A DNA stretch of 64,000 bases from Schlegelella_A sp038318385 (GCA_038318385.1 JBBQCD010000006.1:1-64000), one strand, 5' to 3'; numbered from the stretch's first letter, positions 40,462 to 49,565 are shown. Program-made: numbers and translations. Notes: generated by a model from the sequence alone, not told the origin.

Positions 40462-42475
40462 GGTAGATCTCCTCGGCGAGTTCCTTCGAGATGCCGTCGA
40501 CCGTCATCAGGTCGGCGACGCTGGCGTGCCCGACGCCGCGCACGCCGCCGAACCGCTGCAGGAGTTTCGCCCGCTTCTTCGGTCCGACGCCGGCGATGTC
40601 CTCGAGGCGGCTGCCCCCGGTGCGCACACTGGCACGGCGGGCCCGCATTCCGGTGATGGCGAAACGGTGCGCCTCGTCGCGGATCTGGGCGACGAGCATC
40701 AGGGCGGCGGAGTCGCGGCCGAGCGCGACCTTCGGACGCCCATCGGCGAACACCAGTTCCTCCAGCCCGACGCGGCGGCCCTCGCCCTTCTCCACGCCGA
40801 CGATCTTGCCGAGGTCGATGCCGAGTTCGCCGAAGACTTCGCGCGCAACCCCGACCTGACCGCGGCCGCCATCGACGAGGACCAGGTCCGGCAGCCGTGC
40901 TTCGCCGCGGCTCGCCGCCTCGACCAGCTTCGAATACCGCCGCACCAGCACCTGTCGCATCGCCGCGTAGTCGTCGCCCGGCGTGATGCCGTCGATGTTG
41001 TAGCGCCGGTACTGGGCGCTCTGCATCTTGTGGGCCTCGAAGACCACACATGAGGCCTGGGTCGATTCGCCGCCGGTGTGGCTGATGTCGAAACACTCGA
41101 TCCGCAAAGCGTGCAGGTCCTCGATCTCGAGATCGAGCGCATCGACCAGGGCGTGCGTGCGGGCCTGCTGCGAGCCTTCTTCCGCCAGCAGCTGGGCCAG
41201 CCGGATCTGCGCACCCTGCTCGCACATGTCGAGCCAGGCCCGCCGCGGTCCGCGCGGCTGGTGCTGGGCGGTGACGCGGCTCCCCGCCTGCGCCGACAGC
41301 GCGTCCAGCAGGGTTCGGTCGACCGGATGGCTCAGCACCAGCAGCCGCGGCACGCCACCCTGCAGGTAGTGCTGGCCGATGAAAGCTTCCAGCACCCGGA
41401 CTTCGGGCGGTCGCGCAGTCACGCGGTCATCGCCCCCGCCATCAGTCCCCCCATCTTCAGCCACGGTCATCGCATCCTCATCGGCCGCCATCGTCATCGC
41501 GTCCTCGACATGGGTCGGGAAGAAGGGCCGGTCGCCGAGGTGGCGGCCGCCGCGGACCATCGCCAGGTTGACGCAGGCGCGACCGCCTTCGACGCGCACC
41601 GCGAGAATGTCGGCATCCTTCGTCGCCGTGCCGGTGTTGTCCTCCACGGCCTGCTGATGCAGCACGCGGGAGAGCGCGCCGAGCTGATTGCGGATCTCCG
41701 CCGCCTGCTCGAATTCCAGGGCCTCGGCGCGCGCCATCATCTCGGCCTGCAGCGCGTCCATCAGTTCCTGCTGGTCGCCGTCGAGGAAGCGCTCGGCATT
41801 GGCGACGTCGCGGGCATAGGCCGCCGGCTCGATCAGCCCGACGCAGGGGCCCGAGCAGCGCTTGATCTGGTAGAGCAGACACGGACGGGTGCGGTTGGCG
41901 AAGACGGTGTCCTCGCAGCTGCGCAGGTGGAACACCTTCTGCAGCAGCTGGATCGACTCCTTTACGGCCCAGGCGCTCGGGAACGGGCCGAAGTAGCGGT
42001 GGCGCTGGTCGACGGAGCCGCGGTAGTAGGCCACGCGCGGAAAATCCGCCGCCGTCGGCGCGACCGCCGGGGAGCCGGCGCGGGCGCCGGTGATCTTCAG
42101 GTAGGGATAGGTCTTGTCGTCGCGAAACAGGATGTTGAAGCGCGGAACGAGCGACTTGATGAGGTTGTTCTCGAGCAGCAGCGCCTCGGCTTCGGAACGC
42201 ACCACCGTGGTCTCGACGCGTGCGATCTTCGCAACCATGTGGCCGATGCGGACCAGCTCGGCGGCACTGTGGCTCTTCTGGAAATAGCTCGAGACCCGTT
42301 TCTTCAGGTCGCGCGCCTTGCCGACGTAGAGGACGCCGCCGTCGGCGTCGAAATAGCGGTACACGCCGGGCAGGTTCGGCAGCGCGGCGACATCGGCGAG
42401 CAGCTGCTCGCGCGCCGCTTCGGCCGCCGCTGGCGCAGCGCGGACGGGTTCGAGGTTCTCGGCAGGCTCCGGCAT
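40448..42475 (-). CDS. uvrC: Excinuclease ABC subunit C
   Basis: Makes the dual incisions of nucleotide excision repair. The 675-residue protein has the GIY-YIG nuclease domain (LPGVYRYFDADGGVLYVGKARDLKKR), a cysteine block (CLLYQIKRCSGPC), the UVR motif (FEQAAEIRNQLGAL), the RNase-H-like domain with VLVDGGRGQVG and CFDISH, and C-terminal helix-hairpin-helix motifs (LEDIAGVGPKKRAKLL). An acidic insertion of about 25 residues after residue 370 contains a duplicated 9-residue unit (EDAMTMAAD, EDAMTVAED) not expected in the family. The start at 42475 begins the N-terminal extension; earlier codons have no support. Confidence 0.94.
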   Translation of the reverse strand: MPEPAENLEPVRAAPAAAEAAREQLLADVAALPNLPGVYRYFDADGGVLYVGKARDLKKRVSSYFQKSHSAAELVRIGHMVAKIARVETTVVRSEAEALLLENNLIKSLVPRFNILFRDDKTYPYLKITGARAGSPAVAPTAADFPRVAYYRGSVDQRHRYFGPFPSAWAVKESIQLLQKVFHLRSCEDTVFANRTRPCLLYQIKRCSGPCVGLIEPAAYARDVANAERFLDGDQQELMDALQAEMMARAEALEFEQAAEIRNQLGALSRVLHQQAVEDNTGTATKDADILAVRVEGGRACVNLAMVRGGRHLGDRPFFPTHVEDAMTMAADEDAMTVAEDGGTDGGGDDRVTARPPEVRVLEAFIGQHYLQGGVPRLLVLSHPVDRTLLDALSAQAGSRVTAQHQPRGPRRAWLDMCEQGAQIRLAQLLAEEGSQQARTHALVDALDLEIEDLHALRIECFDISHTGGESTQASCVVFEAHKMQSAQYRRYNIDGITPGDDYAAMRQVLVRRYSKLVEAASRGEARLPDLVLVDGGRGQVGVAREVFGELGIDLGKIVGVEKGEGRRVGLEELVFADGRPKVALGRDSAALMLVAQIRDEAHRFAITGMRARRASVRTGGSRLEDIAGVGPKKRAKLLQRFGGVRGVGHASVADLMTVDGISKELAEEIYRALH
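41466..41506. repeat. 27-bp-period in-frame duplication inside uvrC
   Basis: GTCATCGC followed by A/G and TCCTC occurs at 41466 and 41493. The period is nine codons, so the frame is kept. Confidence 0.8.
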
Positions 42476-42533
42476 GTTGCGAAGATTGTGCCGTCCGTTC
42501 GAATCGGTGGCTGACGCTTCGATAATCACGGCG

Positions 42534-43604
42534 ATGCGCTGGGACCTCTTCTGTCGCGTCGTCGACAACCATGGCGACGTCGGCTTCGCCTGGCGCCTCG
42601 CGGGCGACCTCGCGTCGCGTGGCGAGCGTGTCCGCTTCTGGATCGACGACGCCTCCTCGCTCGTCTGGCTCGCCCCGCGCGGTGTGCCCGGGGTCGATGT
42701 CGGACGCTGGGACGAAGCGGCATTCGCCCGGCCTGTTGCCGACGTCGTCGTCGAAACCTTCGGGTGCGGCCTGCCCGATGCTGTGGCCGCGACGATGGCA
42801 GCGCAGTCGCGGCCGCCGGTCTGGATCGACATCGAGTACCTCAGCGCTGAGACGTATGTCGAGCGCAGCCACGGCCTGCCGTCGCCGCAGCAGCTCGGCA
42901 GCGGCGCCGGCCTCACCCGCTGGTTCTTCTACCCGGGCTACGGCGCCGGCACCGGCGGACTGTTGCGCGATCCCTCTCCGACCGCGCCGACATTCCCCGA
43001 TCGGGACCCCCGGTGGCTGACTGCAACCGGAATCGGCAGCACGGACGTCGACATGGCGGCCCGGCGGGTGAGTCTCTTCTGCTACGACGCCGTCCGTCTG
43101 GAGGACTTGCTCGACACGCTCGCCGTCAAGCCGACGCTGCTGCTCGCGACCGCGGGCCTGGCCGCTCGTCAGGTCCAGCGGGCGCTCGGACCGGGAATGG
43201 GTCGCGGCCAATTGCGGGCGGTGATGCTTCCCCTCCTCGAGCAGGTGGCCTACGACGAGATGCTGCGCGCTTGCGACATCAACTTCGTCCGGGGCGAGGA
43301 TTCCTGGGTCCAGGCCCAGCACGCCGGCGTCCCGTTCGTCTGGCAGATATATCCGCAAGCCGAAGGCGCCCATGTCGTCAAGCTGCAGGCGTACCTCGAT
43401 CGCTTCCTGCAGGCGGCGCCACCCTCTGTGGATGCCGAGGTCAGGCGAGTCTTCGAAGCCTGGAACGGTCTGGCGCCCTGGGCCGGCCTGCCGGCAACGG
43501 GTCCGTGGAGTGCGCACTGCGCGGCCTGGCGCGACCGTCTGGCGTTGCAGTCCGACCTGACGACGCAACTGCTGCAATTCGCAGCCGCGAGAATGCTAAA
43601 ATGA
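42534..43604 (+). CDS. earP: EF-P arginine rhamnosyltransferase EarP
   Basis: Transfers rhamnose from dTDP-L-rhamnose to Arg32 of elongation factor P. The 356-residue protein begins with FCRVVDNHGDVGFAWRLA, whose Asp11 and Asp15 match the conserved aspartates of the EarP active site, and contains NFVRGEDSWVQAQ with the conserved glutamate at residue 255 and a following arginine-binding region. The GT-B fold layout is intact. It is 91 bp upstream of efp on the same strand, the diagnostic neighbourhood. It is divergent from uvrC. Confidence 0.94.
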   Translation: MRWDLFCRVVDNHGDVGFAWRLAGDLASRGERVRFWIDDASSLVWLAPRGVPGVDVGRWDEAAFARPVADVVVETFGCGLPDAVAATMAAQSRPPVWIDIEYLSAETYVERSHGLPSPQQLGSGAGLTRWFFYPGYGAGTGGLLRDPSPTAPTFPDRDPRWLTATGIGSTDVDMAARRVSLFCYDAVRLEDLLDTLAVKPTLLLATAGLAARQVQRALGPGMGRGQLRAVMLPLLEQVAYDEMLRACDINFVRGEDSWVQAQHAGVPFVWQIYPQAEGAHVVKLQAYLDRFLQAAPPSVDAEVRRVFEAWNGLAPWAGLPATGPWSAHCAAWRDRLALQSDLTTQLLQFAAARMLK

Positions 43605-43695
43605 AAGACTTTGTCAGCGGCATACAGACGCGCGCCACCGCGCCGCCAACGCCGACCGTTGTGTCCTCCGGGACGCCCCCAATGGAACCATCGTC

Positions 43696-44250
43696 ATGAA
43701 GATCGCCCAGGAAATCCGCGCCGGAAACGTCATCATGCAAGGCAAGGACCCGATGGTCGTGCTGCGCACCGAATACAGCCGCGGCGGCCGCAATTCGGCC
43801 ACCGTCCGGATGAAGTTGAAGAGCCTGCTGTCGAACTCGGGCACCGAGGTCGTCTTCAAGGCCGACGACAAGATGGACCAGGTCATCCTCGACAAGAAGG
43901 AGTGCACCTACTCCTACTTCGCCGATCCGATGTACGCCTTCATGGACGCCGACTACAACCAGTTCGAGGTCGAGTCGGAGAACATGGGCGACGCGATCCA
44001 GTACCTCGAAGACGCCATGCCGGTCGAGGTGGTCTTCTACGAAGGCAAGGCGATCTCCGTCGAACTGCCGACCAGCCTCGTGCGCGAGGTTGCCGAGACC
44101 GAGCCGGCCGTCAAGGGTGATACCTCCGGGAAGGTGCTGAAGAACGCGAAGCTCAAGACCGGTTTCGAGATTTCCGTGCCGCTCTTCGTGACCACCGGCG
44201 ACCGCATCGAGATCGACACCCGCACCCACGAATACCGCAAGCGCGTCTAG
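43696..44250 (+). CDS. efp: Translation elongation factor P (Arg32 type)
   Basis: Relieves ribosome stalling at polyproline. The 184-residue protein has the three beta-barrel domains. The tip loop reads EYSRGGRNSA, with arginine at position 32, so it is modified by rhamnosylation and not by lysylation (EpmA) or hypusine-like chemistry. Other conserved stretches are VEVVFYEGKAISVELP and GDRIEIDTRTHEY. Length and start are standard. Confidence 0.97.
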   Translation: MKIAQEIRAGNVIMQGKDPMVVLRTEYSRGGRNSATVRMKLKSLLSNSGTEVVFKADDKMDQVILDKKECTYSYFADPMYAFMDADYNQFEVESENMGDAIQYLEDAMPVEVVFYEGKAISVELPTSLVREVAETEPAVKGDTSGKVLKNAKLKTGFEISVPLFVTTGDRIEIDTRTHEYRKRV

Positions 44251-44307
44251 CGCTCGCCCGCTTCGCCCCGGGTGCCGTCGGCGCCCGTTCTTCGGCATCA
44301 TCGCGGC

Positions 44308-45261
44308 ATGGCGTTCGACTTCTCCACGGTCGTCGCGCCGTTCAGGATGCAGCCGGGCCTGCGGCGGATCGCGCCCGGCGAGCTGCAACTCACCCCCAAC
44401 CATCGAGGCGACCGCGCACTCGTCGAGAAGCTTGACGTGCTGCTCGAGCATGCCGCCGAGTCGCTGGTGGCGGTGCCGGACTTCGACGCCGCACCCGCGC
44501 TGGCTGCATTCGTCGCGCACGCCGCCGAGGAGCACCCGGCGGCGCTGGTGGCTTCGGCCGGAGCGCTCTCTGCACCGCTGCTGGGCTGGTCGATCCGCGA
44601 CGACCGGCTGGTCGGCACGGGCCCCGCCGAGATCGGCGCTTGCCTCGAACGCCTTCCGGGTGCCTGGCGCCACGCCGGCCTGCTGAGTCTGGCCTTCGCC
44701 GAGGATTTCGCCATCCTCGAGGGTGAATCGGGACGGATCCCCTGGCTTGCCGTGTGCCTGCCGTCGAGCTGGGCGCCCGAGGAAAAAGTCGGGCGGCCTT
44801 TCGCCGAGGTCCATGCACCGGTGGCCGACAACGCCGCGTTGCTCGTCGCCGCTTCGCACCTGACGCGGCTGGTCACCGGTGAGGAACGCTGGGAACGTTT
44901 CGTCTGGACCCTCACCGACGACGCGCGCCTCTCGCGCCATCCGCGGCGTGCTCGCCCTCCTCGCTGGAACGAGCAGGCCGATCCGGAGCGCCTGGGCGCG
45001 ATGGCCTATCTGCGCACCGAGCGCCAGACCTTCATCCCGCTGGCGGCCTTGCGTCAGGCCGTGTTCACCATCCACGTCGAGGTCTGCCCCCTCCCGGAGG
45101 CCGCGAGGGACCCCGCCGATGCGCGCAGGCTGCACGCGGCCCTGGCCAGCATGACGCCCGCGGTCCTTGCCTATCGGGGGCTCGACGTCGTCCGAGACCG
45201 GCTGCTGGCGTGGCTCGCGGTGCGCGGGCACCTCGATGGGGGCGGCGATCGCCGTGACTGA
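44308..45261 (+). CDS. DUF3445/heme-dependent oxidative N-demethylase-like protein
   Basis: The 317-residue protein (FRMQPGLRRIAPGELQLTPNH, FAEDFAILEG, WAPEEKVGRPFAEVHAPV, YLRTERQTFIPL) belongs, as I recognise it, to the DUF3445 family, some members of which are heme-dependent oxidative N-demethylase alpha subunits. The conserved HAPV and RTERQT segments are present; the heme ligand is not assigned. Its function in this context is unknown. The end overlaps the start of mnmC by 26 bp if mnmC starts at 45236, so the two may be coupled. The start is placed at 44308. Confidence 0.78.
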   Translation: MAFDFSTVVAPFRMQPGLRRIAPGELQLTPNHRGDRALVEKLDVLLEHAAESLVAVPDFDAAPALAAFVAHAAEEHPAALVASAGALSAPLLGWSIRDDRLVGTGPAEIGACLERLPGAWRHAGLLSLAFAEDFAILEGESGRIPWLAVCLPSSWAPEEKVGRPFAEVHAPVADNAALLVAASHLTRLVTGEERWERFVWTLTDDARLSRHPRRARPPRWNEQADPERLGAMAYLRTERQTFIPLAALRQAVFTIHVEVCPLPEAARDPADARRLHAALASMTPAVLAYRGLDVVRDRLLAWLAVRGHLDGGGDRRD

Positions 45262-47134
45262 AGGATCCCTGGCGGCACGCTGGAGGTCTCGCGAGCGCTT
45301 CGTCGTGCTTGCGACGGGACCAGGGTCGGCCGCGCGCTTTCTCGACGCCTGGAGGCGCTGGAAAGGCGATCCTTGCCGGTGCACGCGGCTGCACTGGATC
45401 GCGCTCGACCCGGATCGAATCGAAGGGGACACCGATCCCTGCGCATTCGCGCTCGCTGCAGCCTGGCCGCTCGCGACTCGCAATCTGCACCGCCTGGGGC
45501 TGGAAGACGGTCGGGTGCAACTCCTCCTTGCATTCGGAGAACCGGCACCGTGGCTGCGCCAGCTCGTCGCCCGGGTCGATGTCTTTCTCGTCGGCGAGCC
45601 TCGTCACGGTGACGACTGGCTCGGCGCCGAACCCCGGATGGCCAAGTCACTCGCGCGGCTGGCGGAGCCCGGCGCTGCGCTGACGCTCTGTCGTCCCGGG
45701 CCGCGATCACTGGACGCACTGCGGGCGGTCGGCTTTCAGGTGAAGAGCGGGGTGGCGAACACCGAAGGGACTCACGTCGAAGGAGACCACGCCGACCGAA
45801 GCCACACCGAGGGTATCCACGCCGACTATCGCCCTGCCGTCTCTGCTCGCCTGCACATCGGACGGGATCGCTTTCACCCTGTCGCGAACCGCCAGGTGCT
45901 GGTGATCGGCGGCGGCCTGGCCGGGTGCGCGATGGCCTGGGCGCTGGCTGAATCCGGCTGGCGTTGCACGCTCTACGAAGGGCGGGCGGCGATCGCCGCC
46001 GCGGCCTCGGGGAACCCCGCGGGCCTCTTTCACGGCATCGTCAACGGTCAGGACGGCAGCCATGCGCGTCTCCACCGCGCAGCCGCGCTCGAGGTCCGGA
46101 GCGCGGTCGAGATGGCGCTCACCAAGCATGGAGTCTCAGGACAGATTCAGGGCCTGCTGCAACTCGCCGATCCTCCCCTCACGGTCCTGACGATGCGCGC
46201 ATTGGCCACCCGCCTCGGACTGCCGTCGGGCTATGCGGAGGCTCTCGACGGCGACGCCGCCAGCGCGTGCGCCGGACTGGCGCTCGACAAGCCGGCCTGG
46301 TTCTATCCCGGTGGGGGCTGGATCGATCCGGCAGGGCTCGCCCGCTCCTTCGTCACACGCGCCGGGACGGCACTGCAGTTGCATTGCAACAGCCGAGTCG
46401 AGGCGATACGCCGCCGTGCCGACGCCTGGGAGCTCGTCGCAGCCGATGGCCGTGTCATCGACAGCGCACCGACCGTAGTCCTCGCGAACGCGGGTGATGC
46501 GCTGCGTCTGCTCGGCGCCGACTGGCCGCTCGAGCCGGTACGCGGCCAGCTGAGCTGGCTGGATTCGTCGGCCGCCCATCCTTGGGCACTGCCGCGCCTC
46601 CCAGTGGCCGGCTCCGGCTATGTCGTGGCGACCACCGACGGCAGCCTCGTCTTCGGCGCGACCGCCGACCCGGGCGATCTCGAATCCGCCGTCCGCAGCG
46701 CCGACCACGCCCGCAACCTCGCGCAGCTGGCTCGACTTTCGCCGGCCTATTCGGCGGCGGGTCGCGCTGCGATCACGCCGGCCGCGCTGCAGGGCCGGAC
46801 AGCCTGGCGGTGGACGAGCCGCGACCGATTGCCGCTGATCGGCGCGGTTCCCATCGACGAGTGTGGAGAGTTGGACTTGCGGGGGTCGGGGGGGATGGCG
46901 GCCGTGGCACGGACGCGGCACGCGGATCAGGTTCGTTACGTGGAACGCGCCCCGGGCCTTTTCGTCTTCACCGGGCTCGGATCGCGCGGGATCACCTGGT
47001 CGGCGCTCGGTGCCCGGATCCTGGCCGCGGCGATCACCGGCGATCCGGCGCCGGTCGAGGCCAGCCTGCTCGATGCCGTCGACCCGGCTCGGTTCGGCGT
47101 GCGGGCACTGCGCCGGCGCGCATCGAGCAGTTGA
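45236..47134 (+). CDS. mnmC: MnmC-like tRNA mnm5U enzyme with degenerate methyltransferase half
   Basis: MnmC makes the 5-methylaminomethyl group of wobble uridine in two steps: FAD-dependent removal of carboxymethyl, then SAM-dependent methylation. The C-terminal half is intact: dinucleotide motif VLVIGGGLAGCAMAWALA, SGNPAGLFHGIVN, and RDRLPLIGAVP with a late FTGLGSRGITWS. The N-terminal half (about 210 residues) keeps a SAM-domain-like core (LATGPGSAARFLDAW, LHWIALD) but starts late, and the DGFAPAKNP motif of active enzymes reads GEPRHGDDW. A linker with a duplicated 10-residue unit joins the halves. A GTG at 45254 is an alternative start. Confidence 0.84.
   Translation: MGAAIAVTEGSLAARWRSRERFVVLATGPGSAARFLDAWRRWKGDPCRCTRLHWIALDPDRIEGDTDPCAFALAAAWPLATRNLHRLGLEDGRVQLLLAFGEPAPWLRQLVARVDVFLVGEPRHGDDWLGAEPRMAKSLARLAEPGAALTLCRPGPRSLDALRAVGFQVKSGVANTEGTHVEGDHADRSHTEGIHADYRPAVSARLHIGRDRFHPVANRQVLVIGGGLAGCAMAWALAESGWRCTLYEGRAAIAAAASGNPAGLFHGIVNGQDGSHARLHRAAALEVRSAVEMALTKHGVSGQIQGLLQLADPPLTVLTMRALATRLGLPSGYAEALDGDAASACAGLALDKPAWFYPGGGWIDPAGLARSFVTRAGTALQLHCNSRVEAIRRRADAWELVAADGRVIDSAPTVVLANAGDALRLLGADWPLEPVRGQLSWLDSSAAHPWALPRLPVAGSGYVVATTDGSLVFGATADPGDLESAVRSADHARNLAQLARLSPAYSAAGRAAITPAALQGRTAWRWTSRDRLPLIGAVPIDECGELDLRGSGGMAAVARTRHADQVRYVERAPGLFVFTGLGSRGITWSALGARILAAAITGDPAPVEASLLDAVDPARFGVRALRRRASSS
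45773..45832. repeat. 30-bp-period in-frame duplication inside mnmC
   Basis: Two adjacent 30-bp units (45773-45802, 45803-45832) encode HVEGDHADRS and HTEGIHADYR. The repeats keep the frame and lie at the junction of the two enzyme halves. Confidence 0.78.
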
Positions 47135-47140
47135 GGAGCT

Positions 47141-47335
47141 TCAGCGGACCGGGTCGGTCGTGACCGCGGGCCCGGGCGCGGGCGTCGAAGGATCTGCCGA
47201 TGACCCTTCTGCGCCGGATTCGTCGGGTCCGGAGCCGGCCTTGCGCCCGGCCTTCTCGCGTTCCTTCTCTTCCTTCTTCTTCTTCTTGGCCAGCTCGCGC
47301 TGGCGCTTCTCGAACGAATAATTGGGTTTTGCCAC
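47141..47335 (-). CDS. Small conserved lysine-rich protein
   Basis: The 64-residue protein begins MAKPNYSFEKRQRELAKKKKKEEKERE and ends in a Gly/Pro/Ser-rich tail. I recall short proteins with the MAKPNYxFEKRQRELAKKKK start in many betaproteobacteria; none has a known function. The high content of Lys/Glu suggests a charged helix that could bind nucleic acid or ribosomes, but this is inference. It is convergent with mnmC and lies upstream of nothing else on its strand within 80 bp. Confidence 0.7.
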   Translation of the reverse strand: MAKPNYSFEKRQRELAKKKKKEEKEREKAGRKAGSGPDESGAEGSSADPSTPAPGPAVTTDPVR

Positions 47336-47414
47336 GAACCGTCCTTCCGGTGAATTTCGAAGATTGCGTCAATGGCCGAGGTTACGCGCTTTTGGGCGCG
47401 CCCTGGCCGGAGAG

Positions 47415-48074
47415 TCAGAAAGTCAGCGTCCGCACGCCGTCTTCCGTTCCGAGCAGGCAGACGCTGGCTCGATGGCGCGCGAAGATACCGACGCAGACGA
47501 CGCCGGGCCACTGGTTGATCTCGCTCTCGAGCGCCGCGGGCTCGAAGATGGCCAAGCCCTTGACGTCGATGAGATGACAGCCGTTGTCGGTGACGGCGCC
47601 GGCGCGCAGCACCGGCTCGCCGCCGAGCCGGCGCAAACGCCGCGCGACCTGAGCCGCCGCCATCGGAATCACCTCCACCGGCAACGCGAAGCGCCCGAGC
47701 GTGCGGACGAGCTTGGACCCGTCGGCGATGCAGACGAACCGCTCGGCCAGGTCGGCCACGATCTTCTCGCGGGTCAGTGCGCCGCCACCCCCCTTGATCA
47801 TGCAGCCCTGGTGGTCGATCTCGTCGGCCCCGTCGACGTAGACCGGAATCGACTCGACCCGGTTGCTGTCGAGCACGACGATGCCATGGGCTCGCAGCCG
47901 CGCGGTGCTGGCCTCGCTGCTGGACACGGCGCCGGCGATCCGGTCCTTCATCGTCGCCAGCGCATCGATGAAACAGTTGACCGTCGAACCGGTGCCCACG
48001 CCGATCACCGCCCCCGGCACGACGTGCTCGAGGGCCGCCTGGCCGACCAGGGCTTTCAATTCATCTTGGGTCAT
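47415..48074 (-). CDS. rpiA: Ribose-5-phosphate isomerase A
   Basis: Interconverts ribose 5-phosphate and ribulose 5-phosphate in the pentose phosphate pathway. The 219-residue protein has GVGTGSTVNCF (phosphate binding), VDGADEID with the catalytic aspartates, and KGGGGALTREKIVA with the active-site lysine. The standard length supports a complete gene. It lies downstream of fumC on the same strand. Confidence 0.96.
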   Translation of the reverse strand: MTQDELKALVGQAALEHVVPGAVIGVGTGSTVNCFIDALATMKDRIAGAVSSSEASTARLRAHGIVVLDSNRVESIPVYVDGADEIDHQGCMIKGGGGALTREKIVADLAERFVCIADGSKLVRTLGRFALPVEVIPMAAAQVARRLRRLGGEPVLRAGAVTDNGCHLIDVKGLAIFEPAALESEINQWPGVVCVGIFARHRASVCLLGTEDGVRTLTF

Positions 48075-48173
48075 CTTGCGCAGTCTGGAGATGGGACAGA
48101 TGCCGCGAATTGTCGGTGACGTGGCCCGAGCACCGAGTCGCGCTACGCCACGCGCGCGACGTCTCTCGTGCAG

Positions 48174-49565
48174 TCAGCCCGCGCCCGTCATCTTTTCGGG
48201 CCGCACCCAGGCGTCGAACTCGTCGGCGCTGACCCAGCCCGAAGCCAGCGCCGCCTCGCGCAGCGTGCTGCCACTGCGATGGGCCTGCTTGGCGATCTGC
48301 GCCGCCTTGTCGTAGCCGATGTGCGGGTTGAGCGCGGTCACCAGCATCAGCGAGCGCCGCACGAGTTCGTCGATGCGGCTCTCGTCGGCCTCGATGCCGC
48401 GGGCGCAGTGCAGATCGAAGCTGCGGGCGCCGTCGCCGAGCAGGCGCACGCTCTGCAGCAGGTTGTGGATCAGCACCGGCTTGTAGACGTTGAGCTCGAA
48501 GTTTCCCGAGGCGCCGGCAAATCCCACGGCGACGTCGTTGCCGAACACCTGGCAGCAGAGCATCGTCAGCGCTTCGCACTGCGTGGGATTGACCTTGCCC
48601 GGCATGATCGAGCTGCCGGGTTCGTTCTCGGGAATGCGGATCTCGCCGAGCCCGGAACGCGGTCCCGAGGCGAGCCAGCGCACGTCGTTGGCGATCTTCG
48701 TCAGCGAGGCCGCGAGCGTCTTCAGGCAGCCGTGGGCGTGGACGATCGCGTCGTGCGCGGCGAGGGCCTCGAACTTGTTCGGCGCGCTGACGAAGGCGTA
48801 GCCCGTGACGCGCGCGAGTTCGGCTGCGACCTTGTGGCCGAAATCCGGATGGGTGTTCAGGCCTGTTCCCACCGCGGTCCCGCCGAGTGCCAGTTCGCGC
48901 ATGTGCGGCAGGGCGTCGCGCAGGTGTGCGCTGCCATGGTCGAGCTGCGCGACCCAGCCGGAGACCTCCTGGCCGAGCGTCAGCGGCGTGGCGTCCTGCA
49001 GATGGGTGCGGCCGATCTTGACGATGTCGGCGAAGGCCGCCGCCTTCCCGGCAAGGGTCGCCCGCAGGTCCGCGAGCGGTGGCAGCAGGACGGTCTCGAT
49101 CGCCGTGACTGCCGCGACGTTCATCGCGGTCGGAAAGACATCGTTGGACGATTGACCGCGGTTGACGTCGTCATTGGGATGCACCAGACGACCGTCGCCG
49201 ACCGGACCGCCGAGCAATTGCGAGGCGCGGTTGGCGAGGACCTCGTTCAGGTTCATGTTGGTCTGGGTGCCCGATCCGGTCTGCCAGATCGACAGCGGGA
49301 ACTCGCCGTCGTGGCGTCCCGCCAGGACCTCGTCGGCGGCCGAGATGATCGCTCCGGCCTTGCCGTCATCGATCGCGCCGAGTTCCCGGTTGACCACTGC
49401 CGCGCTGCGCTTGACCAGCGCCAGCGCACGGACGAGCTCGGTCGGCATGCGCTCGGTGGAAATGTCGAAGTGCTGCAGGGAGCGCTGCGTCTGGGCGCCC
49501 CAGAGACGATCGGCAGGGACCGCGATCTCGCCGAAAGTATCCCGCTCGATGCGTTCGCCGCCCAT
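48174..49565 (-). CDS. fumC: Class II fumarate hydratase
   Basis: Iron-independent fumarase of the TCA cycle. The 463-residue protein shows PADRLWGAQTQRSL, QTGSGTQTNMNLNEVL, NDDVNRGQSSNDVFPTAM, GRTHLQDATPLTLGQE and the family signature GSSIMPGKVNPTQ. All are expected for FumC and exclude aspartase, although the two families share folds. The ATG at 49565 precedes the conserved N-terminus. Confidence 0.95.
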   Translation of the reverse strand: MGGERIERDTFGEIAVPADRLWGAQTQRSLQHFDISTERMPTELVRALALVKRSAAVVNRELGAIDDGKAGAIISAADEVLAGRHDGEFPLSIWQTGSGTQTNMNLNEVLANRASQLLGGPVGDGRLVHPNDDVNRGQSSNDVFPTAMNVAAVTAIETVLLPPLADLRATLAGKAAAFADIVKIGRTHLQDATPLTLGQEVSGWVAQLDHGSAHLRDALPHMRELALGGTAVGTGLNTHPDFGHKVAAELARVTGYAFVSAPNKFEALAAHDAIVHAHGCLKTLAASLTKIANDVRWLASGPRSGLGEIRIPENEPGSSIMPGKVNPTQCEALTMLCCQVFGNDVAVGFAGASGNFELNVYKPVLIHNLLQSVRLLGDGARSFDLHCARGIEADESRIDELVRRSLMLVTALNPHIGYDKAAQIAKQAHRSGSTLREAALASGWVSADEFDAWVRPEKMTGAG

